Counted from the first letter of the stretch, positions 8,452 to 17,703 are shown. The stretch is DNA of 41,515 nt from Novosphingobium sp. 17-62-19 (GCF_002256775.1 NZ_NCII01000016.1:1-41515); one strand, 5' to 3'. Notes: generated by a model from the letters alone, not told the origin. Numbers and translations are program-made.

Positions 8452-9275
8452 ACGTGGGCAGCATCATACGCGGAGCACGGCGCCTGCCGCTGTCGGGCAA
8501 GATCGGTCTTGCGCTGGTGATCTTCTGGATCGTCGTGGCGATTGTCGGGCCGTTCATCGCGCCTTATCCGCCGGGTTCGTTCGCCAATGAGGAAGTATTT
8601 GCAGGATCGAGCAGCGAGTTCTGGCTTGGCAGCGACTTTCTGGGCCGCGACGTGCTCAGCCGACTGCTCTCAGGTGCGCGGTTCACGGTTGGTCTTTCCG
8701 CCATTGCGGTGACCATTGCCGCTTGCCTCGGCACGGGGCTGGCGCTCACCGCGGCCGTCGGCCCACGATGGGGCGATGAACTGCTGTCGCGTTCGATGGA
8801 CACGCTGATTTCCATTCCATCCAAGATATTTGCCCTTGTGCTGGTGGCGGCGTTCGGATCGTCGATTGTGCTGCTCACACTGATTATTGCGATCACTTAT
8901 GTGCCCGGCAATTTCCGCATTGCGCGCTCGCTGGCCGTGGGGCTGGCGCGGCTCGACTATGTCGAAGTGGCGCGGGCGCGCGGGGAAGGGCGGCTGCATC
9001 TGGCATTGGTGGAAGTGCTGCCCAACATGATCAAGCCGCTGTTCGCGGACATCGGCCTGCGCTTCGTGTTCATCGTGCTTCTGCTGTCGGGCCTCAGCTT
9101 CCTTGGCCTTGGCCTTCAGCCGCCTGATGCTGACCTTGGCTCTCTGGTGCGTGAGAATACGTCCGGGTTGGCGGAAGGCGCACTGGCGATCATCGCCCCT
9201 GCTGTTGCGATTGCGAGCCTGACGGTTGGCGTCAACCTGCTGATCGATGCGGCCACGCAAGGAAAGGCGCACTGA
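8448..9275 (+). CDS. ABC transporter permease, DppC type
   Basis: This 275-residue inner-membrane protein is the second permease subunit. Family features are an N-terminal helix (IGLALVIFWIVVAIVGPFI), the HWLGTDxxGRDxxSR-like motif FWLGSDFLGRDVLSRLLSGA, and the EAA loop YVEVARARGEGRLHLALVEV. The reading frame stays open back to 7986, but only the ATG at 8448 fits the family and the ATGA coupling with the DppB gene. Its stop overlaps the ATPase start (TGATG). Confidence 0.93.
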   Translation: MNVGSIIRGARRLPLSGKIGLALVIFWIVVAIVGPFIAPYPPGSFANEEVFAGSSSEFWLGSDFLGRDVLSRLLSGARFTVGLSAIAVTIAACLGTGLALTAAVGPRWGDELLSRSMDTLISIPSKIFALVLVAAFGSSIVLLTLIIAITYVPGNFRIARSLAVGLARLDYVEVARARGEGRLHLALVEVLPNMIKPLFADIGLRFVFIVLLLSGLSFLGLGLQPPDADLGSLVRENTSGLAEGALAIIAPAVAIASLTVGVNLLIDAATQGKAH

Positions 9276-11077
9276 TGGCTGCCGCTCACGTAGACGTCCG
9301 CAATCTGTGCGTCACAGTGCGCACGCCGGACGGTTCGCCCTTGCACATCGTCGATGACGTTTCGTTTTCCATCGCGCGCGGCGAAGTACTGGCGCTGATC
9401 GGGGAGTCCGGTTCGGGCAAGACCACGATTGCGCTGTCGCTGATGGGCTATGCCCGCAGTGGTGCAAGCATCAGCGGCGATATTACGGTTGGCGATGCAA
9501 CACTGGATGGCTCGGGCAAGGCCACTTTGGCGGCTCAGCGCGGGCACCGCATCACTTACGTGGCGCAAAGTGCCGCCGCCGCATTCAACCCCTCGCGCCG
9601 CGTGATCGAACAGGTGATCGAACCTGCGCTGATCCACGGGACGGCAACCGCCGTCGAGGCGCGCCGCCATGCGGTGGAATTGTTCGAGGCGCTGGCCCTG
9701 CCAGATCCCGCAACCATTGGCACCCGCTATCCACATGAGCTTTCAGGCGGACAGCTTCAGCGACTGATGGCGGCGATGGCACTGATCACCCGGCCCGATC
9801 TGGTGATCTTTGACGAACCGACCACGGCGCTGGATGTGACCACGCAGGTCGAAGTGCTGCAGGCCTTCCGCAAGGTGGTGCGCGAACAGGGTGCGACCGG
9901 CGTCTATGTCTCGCACGATCTGGCGGTCGTGGCGCAGATGGCGGACCAGATCCTTGTGCTCAATCGTGGTTCCGTGCGTGAACAGAACGCCGTGCGCGCC
10001 GTGCTTGAAGCCCCGGCAGACGATTACACCAAGACCCTGCTTGCTGCGGCGCGGCCCGTGATCAAGGCGGCCGTGCCGGTTGCAGCAGTGGGCAAGCCGC
10101 TGCTGTCGATCGAGGGCATCCATGCAGGATACGGCCCTGTCGATCGCCATGGCCGCGCGGCGCATCCGGTGCTGACAGACGTGAGCTTGCAGATCGGGCG
10201 CGGGGCTGCGGTGGGCGTTATCGGGGAATCCGGTTCGGGCAAATCCACGGTTGCACGCGTGGTGGCGGGTTTGTTGGCGCCAACAGCGGGAGCGGTTTCG
10301 CTCGACGGCCAACCGCTCGCAGCATCGCTCAAGGATCGATCGCGCGAGGAACTGCGGCGTATCCAGATCGTGTTTCAGAACGCAGATGTGGCGCTCAACC
10401 CGGCGCATAGCGTGGGTGAAATCCTTGGCCGCGTGCTGCGCTTCTACCACGGCACGAGCGGCGCTGCCGTTAACAGCCGCGTGGCGGAACTGCTCGATTT
10501 GATCAAATTGCCCGCCACGATTGCTGACCGCCGCTGCGATGAACTGTCCGGCGGCCAGAAGCAGCGCGTAAACCTTGCTCGCGCGCTGGCGGCGCAGCCC
10601 GATGTGATCCTGTGCGATGAAGTCACGTCGGCGCTCGATACCGTGGTGCGAGAGGCGATTCTCGAACTTCTGGCCGAATTGCGGCGCGATCTGGGCGTGG
10701 CCTATCTGTTCATCAGCCATGATATTGCGACGGTAAAGGCGCTGTGCGATGAGATCGTGGTGCTTTACAAAGGCACGCGCGTGGAAAGCGGGCTGCGCAA
10801 TACTTATGCCACGCCGCCGTTCCATCCCTATACTGACCTGCTGATTTCGTCGGTGCCGGAACTGCGCACCGACTGGCTTTCGGGCGTGGGTTCGCAAGGA
10901 AAGGTGCCGTTCGCGCATCTATCGGAAAGCCCTGACCTGTGCCGCTTCCTGCCACGCTGTCCCGTTGCCATCGCGGGCCGCTGTGATGTTTTCCCGCCGC
11001 CATTCCGCACGATGACGGCAGGCAACGCCGTACTTTGCCACCGCACAGAGGCCGAACTGGCTGGAGAATTTGCGTGA
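9275..11077 (+). CDS. Fused double ATPase of the dipeptide-type ABC importer (DppD-DppF fusion)
   Basis: This 600-residue protein contains two complete nucleotide-binding domains that drive the importer. Domain 1 has Walker A GESGSGKTT at about residues 43-51, signature LSGGQLQRL and Walker B LVIFDEPTTALD. Domain 2 has Walker A GESGSGKST at about 316-324, signature LSGGQKQRV and Walker B VILCDEVTSALD. The oligopeptide/dipeptide C-terminal extension appears once, at the end (HPYTDLLISSVPEL, then CRFLPRCPVAIAGRCDVFPP, a cysteine-rich segment). Fusion of the two ATPases is known in this family. It is coupled to neighbours on both sides by one-base and four-base overlaps. Confidence 0.94.
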   Translation: MAAAHVDVRNLCVTVRTPDGSPLHIVDDVSFSIARGEVLALIGESGSGKTTIALSLMGYARSGASISGDITVGDATLDGSGKATLAAQRGHRITYVAQSAAAAFNPSRRVIEQVIEPALIHGTATAVEARRHAVELFEALALPDPATIGTRYPHELSGGQLQRLMAAMALITRPDLVIFDEPTTALDVTTQVEVLQAFRKVVREQGATGVYVSHDLAVVAQMADQILVLNRGSVREQNAVRAVLEAPADDYTKTLLAAARPVIKAAVPVAAVGKPLLSIEGIHAGYGPVDRHGRAAHPVLTDVSLQIGRGAAVGVIGESGSGKSTVARVVAGLLAPTAGAVSLDGQPLAASLKDRSREELRRIQIVFQNADVALNPAHSVGEILGRVLRFYHGTSGAAVNSRVAELLDLIKLPATIADRRCDELSGGQKQRVNLARALAAQPDVILCDEVTSALDTVVREAILELLAELRRDLGVAYLFISHDIATVKALCDEIVVLYKGTRVESGLRNTYATPPFHPYTDLLISSVPELRTDWLSGVGSQGKVPFAHLSESPDLCRFLPRCPVAIAGRCDVFPPPFRTMTAGNAVLCHRTEAELAGEFA

Positions 11078-12003
11078 AGTTTATCTCTGAAGAACAATCC
11101 GCAGCACTCGTCTCGCACGAAATGGCGTTCGATGCCGCGCGTGAGGCCTTGTGCGCCGTGGTTGAGGATGCGGTGCTGTTTCCCGCCGTGCTGGCCCATG
11201 GAACCTCACCTGCCAACCGCTTCTCGATCAAGTCTGCCTCGACCGGCACATTTGCGGGCCTGAAAGTCGGCTCGTTCTGGCCGGGCAACCCCGACATCGG
11301 CCTGCCGCGCCACAATTCGGTGATCCTGCTGTTCGATCAGGCTATTGGCCGGGTCGAATGGGTGATCGAGGCGGGCAAGGTCAACGCCTATCGCACGGCT
11401 GCTGCTGATGCCGTGGCCGTCGACACCTTGGCGCGCAAGGATGCCAGCACTTTGGCGATCTTTGGCGCAGGCAACCAGGCGCTGTTCGAATGCCTCGCCC
11501 TTGCGCGCATCCGCCCGATCACGAAAGTGCTGGCTGTCGCGCGGGACCAGGCGAAGGGGGATGCTTTCATTGCGGAACTGCGCAACGCAGGCCTCAACGC
11601 CGAGCAATCAGCGGCGCAAGAAGCGTGCGAGCAGGCCGATATCGTGGTGACGGCCACCCCGGCGCGCGCGCCGCTGTTCTCGGCCGACTGGATTCGCCCC
11701 GGCACCCACGTGGCCAGTATGGGTTCGGACGCTGCCGGAAAGCAGGAATTGCCGCCAGAACTGTTCGCGTCTGCCGCGCTGTTCTGCGATCACCCGGCGC
11801 AAGCCGTGGTGATGGGCGATCTGCAGCACTTCACCGGTGACCGCACGCGCATCGTCGCATTGGGCGATGTGCTGCTGGGCCGGGCGGAGGGGCGCACGTC
11901 GGCCGACCAGATCACCGTTTTCGACAGCTCCGGCATCGCGCTTCAGGACCTGACGATTGCGCGAAAACTCATTTCTGCATTTGAAGGAACGACAAAACCA
12001 TGA
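11074..12003 (+). CDS. Ornithine cyclodeaminase / mu-crystallin family enzyme
   Basis: This 309-residue protein fits the NAD(P)-dependent OCD/mu-crystallin family, which includes ornithine cyclodeaminase, alanine dehydrogenase, cyclic imino-acid reductases and enzymes of opine-like metabolism. Visible are KSASTGTFAGLKVGSFWPGN, the carboxylate-binding arginine in NAYRTAAADAVA, the dinucleotide motif LAIFGAGNQALF, the proposed catalytic aspartate in ASMGSDAAGKQEL, and FDSSGIALQDL. The start is GTG at 11074, overlapping the ATPase stop (GTGA) with GGAG 8 bases upstream; the in-frame start at 11035 lies inside the ATPase gene. It may cyclise, deaminate or reduce the imported compound. Substrate unknown. 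Confidence 0.87.
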   Translation: MKFISEEQSAALVSHEMAFDAAREALCAVVEDAVLFPAVLAHGTSPANRFSIKSASTGTFAGLKVGSFWPGNPDIGLPRHNSVILLFDQAIGRVEWVIEAGKVNAYRTAAADAVAVDTLARKDASTLAIFGAGNQALFECLALARIRPITKVLAVARDQAKGDAFIAELRNAGLNAEQSAAQEACEQADIVVTATPARAPLFSADWIRPGTHVASMGSDAAGKQELPPELFASAALFCDHPAQAVVMGDLQHFTGDRTRIVALGDVLLGRAEGRTSADQITVFDSSGIALQDLTIARKLISAFEGTTKP

Positions 12004-12710
12004 GCACAATGGTGGAACAGACGGTCGCGGCGGTGATGAATGTGCGCGCCTATGCCGCAGGCACGGCATCATCTGCCGATTGGTTTGCGGGCCGCGCGGC
12101 ACCGGCATTCGCGGATGACAAGGCGGTGATTTCCGCATTCGCGCTGCGCGGCGAAGGCGAGGTCGCTTCACTGCCGACTGACGAATTCGTGCTGGTGCTG
12201 GCAGGAAAGCTTGAGATCGAAAGCGATCAGGGCACTCTCGCGCTCGGCCTCGATGATTCCGGCGTGATACCCTTCGGCACAAGCTTTCGCTGGCGCGCGT
12301 CTGATGACATGCTGGCCGTGGTCTATGCCGCGCCGACAGATCGTGCGGGGAACACCATCGCACCTGTGATGATCGACACAAACGCCCCGCTGAACCCCTC
12401 CAATCCGCCTGCGCTGGAAAACCTGCTGGGTGAAGTGCCAACGTGCCGGGGCTATTCCGACTATGTGTCGGCCAATGCGGAATTCTGTGCCGGCACCTGG
12501 GATTCCACCCCCTATCACCGCCGCCAGATCCCTTATCGGCAGGTGGAACTGATGTTGCTGCTGGCAGGTTCGGTCACCTTCAGTGACCAGCACGGCAGCG
12601 TGACCTTTTCCACCGGTGATGTGTGCATGTTCGTGCGCGGCGATGGCTGTGCGTGGCTGAGCGAGGAATACGTCAAGAAAGTGTTCGCCACGCAGCGCCC
12701 GCTCAGTTGA
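12000..12710 (+). CDS. Bicupin protein, Cupin_3 (DUF861)-like
   Basis: This 236-residue protein has two cupin-like halves. The first is around residues 40-115 (EFVLVLAGKLEIESDQGTLA, then SGVIPFGTSFRWRA). The second is around residues 160-233 (GTWDSTPYHRRQIPYRQVEL, then LLLAGSVTFSDQHGSVTF, STGDVCMFVRGD). The second half resembles the DUF861/ureidoglycine aminohydrolase group. The metal-ligand histidine/glutamate pattern is only partly evident. It is the last gene of operon A, coupled by ATGA to the OCD gene. It may act on a nitrogen compound or sense one; the function is not known. Confidence 0.75.
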   Translation: MSTMVEQTVAAVMNVRAYAAGTASSADWFAGRAAPAFADDKAVISAFALRGEGEVASLPTDEFVLVLAGKLEIESDQGTLALGLDDSGVIPFGTSFRWRASDDMLAVVYAAPTDRAGNTIAPVMIDTNAPLNPSNPPALENLLGEVPTCRGYSDYVSANAEFCAGTWDSTPYHRRQIPYRQVELMLLLAGSVTFSDQHGSVTFSTGDVCMFVRGDGCAWLSEEYVKKVFATQRPLS

Positions 12711-12845
12711 AGGCGCGGCAGATTATACCGCCGGGCCTGACAAGTCCCGCATGACTGCCATGTGCCCCACAACCTTTCAGAAGAACGTGCCACTGCAAAT
12801 CAGGCTAATCTTGAGTAGCAATTCACGGATTGTCAGGCAGCAGGT

Positions 12846-13709
12846 ATGGAAAGTGCTCTTATGGTCGAAGGTGTCAGCGGTGGTGTGATTGCACTGACGG
12901 CAGACCATTTGCCGCAGGCGCATGGGCTTTCGCAGGCGCTCGTATGGCCCTACCGCCTGGAAGACTGGCAGTTTGCGCATGATCTGGGGCGTGGTTTTGC
13001 GGTCGAATCTGCTAACGGGAAGCTGGTCGGCACGGCGCTGTGGTGGCCCTATGGTGAAACCTTCGCCACGATCGGCATGATCATTGTTTCTGCCGATGCG
13101 CAGCGGCAGGGCATCGGCGGGCGATTGATGGCGGCGCTTCTGGCCGACGCTGCCGGTCGGCGGATGACGCTGATATCCACCAACGAGGGTGCGCCGCTGT
13201 ACACCCGGTTGGGCTTCAAGCCCTTTGGCTTCATCACCCAGCATCAGGCCGTGCTAGCCAGAGTGCCGCGCATCGATGCCGCTGTCCCGGTTCGCGCAGC
13301 GCGACCAGAGGACCGGTCCGCCATCGAGGCCGTGGATGAACGGGCCGCAGGCATGGAACGCAAGCAGCTGCTGGCCGCGGTCATGGGCATTGCCGATACG
13401 GTGGTGGTTGAACGTGATGGCGAGGTTTGCGGCTATGGCTGCGTGCGCCGCTGGGGGCGCGGTGTGGTGATCGGCCCGGTGATCGCCCGCGACCAGACCG
13501 ATGCGCGCGCAATCATCGCCACTCTGGCTTCGGCCTACGAAGGCACCTTCGTGCGCATCGATGTGACCGAGGCTTGCGGCCTTGCGCCTTGGCTCGTCGA
13601 AATCGGACTGCCGGTTGTGGATCGGCCCGTTGCGATGGCGCTTGGCGAACCGCCGCAGGCCATGCCTGGTGCCACACTCTTTGCTTTGTCCAACCAGTCG
13701 CTCGGCTGA
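12846..13709 (+). CDS. GNAT-family N-acetyltransferase, two-domain (copy 1)
   Basis: This 287-residue protein has an N-terminal GNAT domain (residues 10-140) with the acetyl-CoA-binding motif A as VSADAQRQGIGGRLMAALLA, and NEGAPLYTRLGFKPFG near its end. A C-terminal domain (about 147-280) starts VRAARPEDRSAIEAVDERAA and contains YGCVRRWGRGVVIGPVIA. A paralogue of the same architecture is encoded at 19161-20018 in the same cluster. The enzyme should acetylate an amine using acetyl-CoA; the clustering with amine oxidoreductases suggests a pathway amine. It opens operon B, 135 bases after the cupin gene. An alternative ATG is at 12861. No ribosome site is decisive. Confidence 0.85.
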   Translation: MESALMVEGVSGGVIALTADHLPQAHGLSQALVWPYRLEDWQFAHDLGRGFAVESANGKLVGTALWWPYGETFATIGMIIVSADAQRQGIGGRLMAALLADAAGRRMTLISTNEGAPLYTRLGFKPFGFITQHQAVLARVPRIDAAVPVRAARPEDRSAIEAVDERAAGMERKQLLAAVMGIADTVVVERDGEVCGYGCVRRWGRGVVIGPVIARDQTDARAIIATLASAYEGTFVRIDVTEACGLAPWLVEIGLPVVDRPVAMALGEPPQAMPGATLFALSNQSLG

Positions 13710-13719
13710 GGTGGAATCG

Positions 13720-14916
13720 ATGTCTCCAACAGGTGAAAAAATGAGCCAGCAAGCAACCTTAGCCTCGGTTACCACGACAGACATCTCGCTTGAAACGGTA
13801 GAGACGCCCGCGCTGGTGCTCGATCTTGCCAAGGTGGACCGCAACATCTCGCGGCTGCGCGAACATCTGGCGGCGCTCGGCACAGGGTTCCGGCCTCACG
13901 TGAAGACGTCGAAATCGCTCGACGTGGCCCGGCGCCTATTCCCTGAAGGCACGGGTCCGATCACGGTATCGACCCTGGCCGAGGCGGAATACTTTGCCAG
14001 CGGCGGGTTTACGGACATCACATACGCCGTCGGGCTGGGTCTCGACAAGATTGACCGCGCACGCCGGTTGGTGGAGCAAGGCGTGCGCCTGTCTGTGCTG
14101 ATCGATACGGTGGAACAAGCCCACGCGCTGGTTGATGCGGCGAAGGACGGTGGGGTCATGCCCGCGGTGCTGATCGAGATTGACTGCGACGGGCATCGCG
14201 GCGGCCTTCTGCCCGATGATCAGACGCTGGTGACGATTGCCGATGTGCTGGCGCAGGGCGGTGTGGAATTTGCAGGCGTGCTGACCCATGCGGGGGAATC
14301 CTACAATGCGCGCGGGGGGGCAGGCCTGCCCGAAGCGGCAGAGGGTGAACGGGCGGCAGCGGTAGCGGCAGCGCAATTGCTGCGCGCGGCAGGCCATGCT
14401 GCGCCGGTGGTCAGCGTCGGCTCCACGCCGACGGCGCATTTTGCCCAAGACCTGACCGGCGTTACCGAAGTACGCGCGGGCGTGTTCTCGTTCTTCGATC
14501 TGGTGATGCATGGCATCGGTGTGTGCAATGTTGATGATATCGCCGCTTCGGTGCTGGCCACGGTTATCGGCCACCGCCCGGAAAAGGGCTGGATCCTGAC
14601 CGACGGCGGCTGGATGGCCATGTCGCGCGATCGGGGCACGCAGCGCCATCCGGTCGATCAAGGCTATGGCCTGGTTTGCGATATTGATGGCAGGCCGTTT
14701 GGCGATGTGATCGTGGAAGATGCCAGCCAGGAGCACGGCATTATCAAGGTTCGGCCCGGTAGCGATGGCGTGCTGCCCGATCTGTCGATCGGCGCGCGCG
14801 TGCGCATCCTGCCCAACCACGCCTGCGCCACTTGCGCACAGCATGAAACCTACAACGTCGTCGATGGTCAGAGCCGCGCGATCATGGCCCAATGGCCGCG
14901 TATGCGCGGATGGTGA
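13720..14916 (+). CDS. DSD1-family PLP enzyme (D-threonine aldolase / D-serine or 3-hydroxyaspartate dehydratase-like)
   Basis: This 398-residue protein has an alanine-racemase-type N-terminal barrel. The PLP lysine is Lys62 in RPHVKTSKS, after ETPALVLDLAKVDRNI. The C-terminal domain has a metal-site motif NHACATC, with an H-x-C pattern like that of D-serine dehydratase. Members of this family cleave or dehydrate D-3-hydroxy-amino acids, giving glycine plus an aldehyde or a 2-oxoacid plus ammonia. Two starts are possible: ATG at 13720 (GAGGTGG upstream) and ATG at 13741 (AGGTG upstream); the longer frame reaching back to 13582 overlaps the GNAT gene and is rejected. It sits 10 bases after GNAT copy 1. 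The substrate is not predictable. Confidence 0.85.
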   Translation: MSPTGEKMSQQATLASVTTTDISLETVETPALVLDLAKVDRNISRLREHLAALGTGFRPHVKTSKSLDVARRLFPEGTGPITVSTLAEAEYFASGGFTDITYAVGLGLDKIDRARRLVEQGVRLSVLIDTVEQAHALVDAAKDGGVMPAVLIEIDCDGHRGGLLPDDQTLVTIADVLAQGGVEFAGVLTHAGESYNARGGAGLPEAAEGERAAAVAAAQLLRAAGHAAPVVSVGSTPTAHFAQDLTGVTEVRAGVFSFFDLVMHGIGVCNVDDIAASVLATVIGHRPEKGWILTDGGWMAMSRDRGTQRHPVDQGYGLVCDIDGRPFGDVIVEDASQEHGIIKVRPGSDGVLPDLSIGARVRILPNHACATCAQHETYNVVDGQSRAIMAQWPRMRGW

Positions 14917-14962
14917 GCAGGTATTGCGTTTCACAGCCCCATGTGCGGGCGGAGTAACCAAG

Positions 14963-16240
14963 ATGAAGATGACGTCCTACTGGCTCGATACCGCAAAGCC
15001 GTTTGCTTCAGCCGCACCGGGCGGGCCTGAGGGCACGGCAGACGTTGTGGTGGTGGGCGCTGGCTTCACCGGTCTTTGCGCTGCGCTTGCGCTCGCCAAG
15101 AAGGGGGCCAAGGTCGTCGTTCTTGAGGCTGACCGCGTGGGCGGCGCAGCCTCCGGGCGCAATGGCGGCATGTGCAACAATGGGTTTGCACAGGACTATG
15201 GCGGCATGGTTGAACGCTTCGGCATGGAGCGCGCCAACCTGTACTACAAAGCGTTCGATGCCGGGGTGGACAAGGTTGAATCCATCGTGGCGGAGGAAGG
15301 CATCGACTGCCATTTCGCGCGCGTGGGCAAGCTGAAGCTGGCGGCCAAGCCTGAGCATTTCGACAAGATCATCCGCTCGCAGGAATTGCTGGCACGCAAT
15401 GTCGATCCTGAAACGCGGCTGGTTTTGCCCAAGGACCTGCCGTCGGAAATCGGCTCGGACAAGTTCTTCGGCGGCATGATCTATGGCAAGAGCGCGAACA
15501 TGCACATGGGCATGTACGGGCAGGGCCTGGCCGAAGCCGTGGTGCGGCACGGCGGCACGATTTTCGAACATAACCCGCTGACAGGTATGCGCCGCGTTGC
15601 AGGCGGGCATGAATTGACGACACCGCACGGTAGCATCTTGGCCAAGCAGGTGCTGATGGCAACGGGAACATCGCGACAAGGTCCGCTGGGGTGGTTCCGC
15701 CGCCGGATCGTGCCGGTGGGGGCATACCTGATCGCCACCGAGCCGCTTCCCGTGGAAGTGCTGGACCGGTTGACCCCGCGCCGCCGCAATACGGTGGATA
15801 CGCGCAACTTCGTCAGCTATTTCCGCACTACGCCCGATAACCGTATCCTGTTTGGCGGGCGCGCGCGCTTTTCGAGCCGCAGCGATCCGGCTGCGGACGC
15901 CAAAAGCGGCGCGATCCTGCGGCAATCGATGCTGAACTTCTTCCCCGAACTGGCCGATACGCGCATCGACTATTGCTGGGGCGGCATGGTCGACATGACC
16001 AGCGACCGCCTGCCGCGCGCGGGCGAGAAGGACGGCGTGTTCTATTCGATGGGCTACAGCGGCCACGGCACGCACATGGCCACCTACATGGGTGGGGTCA
16101 TGGCCGAAGCGCTTGACGGAAAAGCCGAATTGAACCCCTGGCGCGATTTCGACTGGCCTGCAATTCCGGGCTATTTCGGCAAGCCATGGTTCCTGCCGTT
16201 CGTCGGAGCCTATTATAAGTACAAGGACATGGTGGGATGA
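14963..16240 (+). CDS. FAD-dependent amine oxidoreductase (PuuB/DadA-like), copy 1
   Basis: This 425-residue protein is a DAO-superfamily flavoenzyme. The FAD-binding motif is VVVVGAGFTGLCAALALAKK at about residue 30, followed by VLEADRVGGAASGRNGGM. The C-terminal FAD segment includes YSMGYSGHGTHMATYMGG. The middle and ending resemble gamma-glutamylputrescine oxidoreductase (PuuB). It would oxidise an amine or N-substituted amine to an imine, which hydrolyses to an aldehyde; the aldehyde dehydrogenase gene that overlaps it (ATGA) fits that product. I chose the ATG at 14963 because GGAG lies 9 bases upstream and earlier starts fall inside the previous gene. Cytoplasmic or membrane-peripheral; no signal peptide seen. 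Confidence 0.88.
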   Translation: MKMTSYWLDTAKPFASAAPGGPEGTADVVVVGAGFTGLCAALALAKKGAKVVVLEADRVGGAASGRNGGMCNNGFAQDYGGMVERFGMERANLYYKAFDAGVDKVESIVAEEGIDCHFARVGKLKLAAKPEHFDKIIRSQELLARNVDPETRLVLPKDLPSEIGSDKFFGGMIYGKSANMHMGMYGQGLAEAVVRHGGTIFEHNPLTGMRRVAGGHELTTPHGSILAKQVLMATGTSRQGPLGWFRRRIVPVGAYLIATEPLPVEVLDRLTPRRRNTVDTRNFVSYFRTTPDNRILFGGRARFSSRSDPAADAKSGAILRQSMLNFFPELADTRIDYCWGGMVDMTSDRLPRAGEKDGVFYSMGYSGHGTHMATYMGGVMAEALDGKAELNPWRDFDWPAIPGYFGKPWFLPFVGAYYKYKDMVG

Positions 16241-17676
16241 CCAGCCTTACTGCACAGGCCATTTCGCGGGCTGGCGATGCCTACATCGGCGGCACGTGGG
16301 TTCCCTCTTCTGGCTCTGAACGGCTGCCGGTTATCAACCCGGCAAACGGCGCGCTGCTGGCCGAGATCGTGGCAGGCACGAGCGCCGACCTCGATTCCGC
16401 CGTTGCCGCCGCGCGGGCCGCGTTTGCGGTGTCTCCCGTGGCTGAACGGCTGGCTCTGCTTGAGCGCATTCACGCGCTGATTCTCGATCGTGCCGAACCG
16501 TTGGCACAAACGCTGGTGCAGGAAATGGGCGCTGCGATCACGCACGCCCGTGTGGCGCACGTGCCTCTTGCCGCTGCCCATGTACAGGCGGCGATTGATG
16601 TGCTGCGGGACTATGAATTCCTGACAATGCATGGCACCACCGCGATCGTGCGCGAGCCCATCGGAGTGGCTGGCCTGATTACGCCGTGGAACTGGCCGCT
16701 CTACCAGATCACCGCCAAGGTTGCTCCAGCGCTGGCCGCAGGGTGCACGGTCGTGCTCAAGCCCAGCGAACTTTCGCCACTCAGCGCGTTAATGTTTGCG
16801 CAGATCGTCCATGATGCAGGCGCGCCTGCGGGCGTGTTCAATCTGGTCAACGGGACGGGCACCGAAGTGGGCGCGGGCATGGCAGCGCACCCGGATATCG
16901 ACATGATTTCCATCACCGGGTCCAACCGTGCAGGTGTTTTGGTGGCGCAGGGTGCCGCTCCCACTGTAAAACGGGTGACGCAGGAACTGGGCGGAAAATC
17001 GCCGAACGTGCTGCTGCCCGATGCCGATTTCGAACGCGTTGTGCCGCTGGGCGTGATGGCGGCGTTCCGAAATGTAGGCCAATCGTGCAGTGCGCCCACG
17101 CGGATGATCGTGCCGCGTGCGCAACTTGCGGAAGTTGAAGCGCTGGCCCGGCAGACGGTGGAATCCATCGTTGTCGGCGACCCGGCGCAGGACGCGACGA
17201 CGCTTGGCCCCATCGCCAACCGCGCACAGTTCCAGCGCGTACAAGCGCTGATCGCCGTGGGAATTGAAGAAGGCGCAAAGCTGGTTTGCGGCGGTTTGGG
17301 GTGCCCTGAAGGCCTCTCAGACGGCCTCTATGTGCACCCAACAGTGTTCTCTGACGTGTCGAGCGCCATGCGCATCGCGCAGGAGGAAATATTCGGGCCG
17401 GTGCTGGCCATCATTCCTTACGATACTGTCGACGAGGCGGTGGCAATTGCCAACGACACCGTGTTCGGCCTTGGCGGGCACGTGCAGGGTGTGGATCTTG
17501 CGCTGGCGCGCAGCGTAGCGCTGCGCATTCGTACCGGGCAGGTGCACATCAACCACCCGGCATGGGATGCCCATGCGCCGTTCGGTGGCTACAAGCGGTC
17601 CGGCAATGGCCGCGAATATGGGGCTTTCGGCTTTGAGGAATACCTCGAAGTCAAGGCTGTGCTTGGTTTCGCATGA
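16237..17676 (+). CDS. NAD(P)-dependent aldehyde dehydrogenase (copy 1)
   Basis: This 479-residue protein is a standard ALDH-superfamily enzyme that oxidises an aldehyde to a carboxylic acid. Visible are the cofactor-binding ITPWNWPLYQITAKVAPALA, VVLKPSELSPLSA, the catalytic glutamate in TQELGGKSPNVLLPDADF, the catalytic cysteine near residue 284 in NVGQSCSAPTR, and EEIFGPVLAIIPYD. The start overlaps the stop of the FAD oxidoreductase (ATGA), so the two are made together, as an amine oxidase plus aldehyde dehydrogenase pair would be. It is less like GabD than the second ALDH of the cluster. Confidence 0.92.
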   Translation: MTSLTAQAISRAGDAYIGGTWVPSSGSERLPVINPANGALLAEIVAGTSADLDSAVAAARAAFAVSPVAERLALLERIHALILDRAEPLAQTLVQEMGAAITHARVAHVPLAAAHVQAAIDVLRDYEFLTMHGTTAIVREPIGVAGLITPWNWPLYQITAKVAPALAAGCTVVLKPSELSPLSALMFAQIVHDAGAPAGVFNLVNGTGTEVGAGMAAHPDIDMISITGSNRAGVLVAQGAAPTVKRVTQELGGKSPNVLLPDADFERVVPLGVMAAFRNVGQSCSAPTRMIVPRAQLAEVEALARQTVESIVVGDPAQDATTLGPIANRAQFQRVQALIAVGIEEGAKLVCGGLGCPEGLSDGLYVHPTVFSDVSSAMRIAQEEIFGPVLAIIPYDTVDEAVAIANDTVFGLGGHVQGVDLALARSVALRIRTGQVHINHPAWDAHAPFGGYKRSGNGREYGAFGFEEYLEVKAVLGFA

Positions 17677-17703
17677 CGACTGCGATCACTGGAGAAGTTT
17701 GAC

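Noticed and set aside
9743-10918. Open frame of 391 codons on the minus strand opposite the ABC ATPase gene
   Set aside because: His/Arg-rich shadow of the ATPase coding strand, with no family resemblance.
4188-12710. Interpretation of operon A as an ectoine-utilisation operon (OCD gene plus importer)
   Set aside because: The ectoine hydrolase, deacetylase and partner genes are absent, and the importer is of the peptide type rather than EhuABCD.
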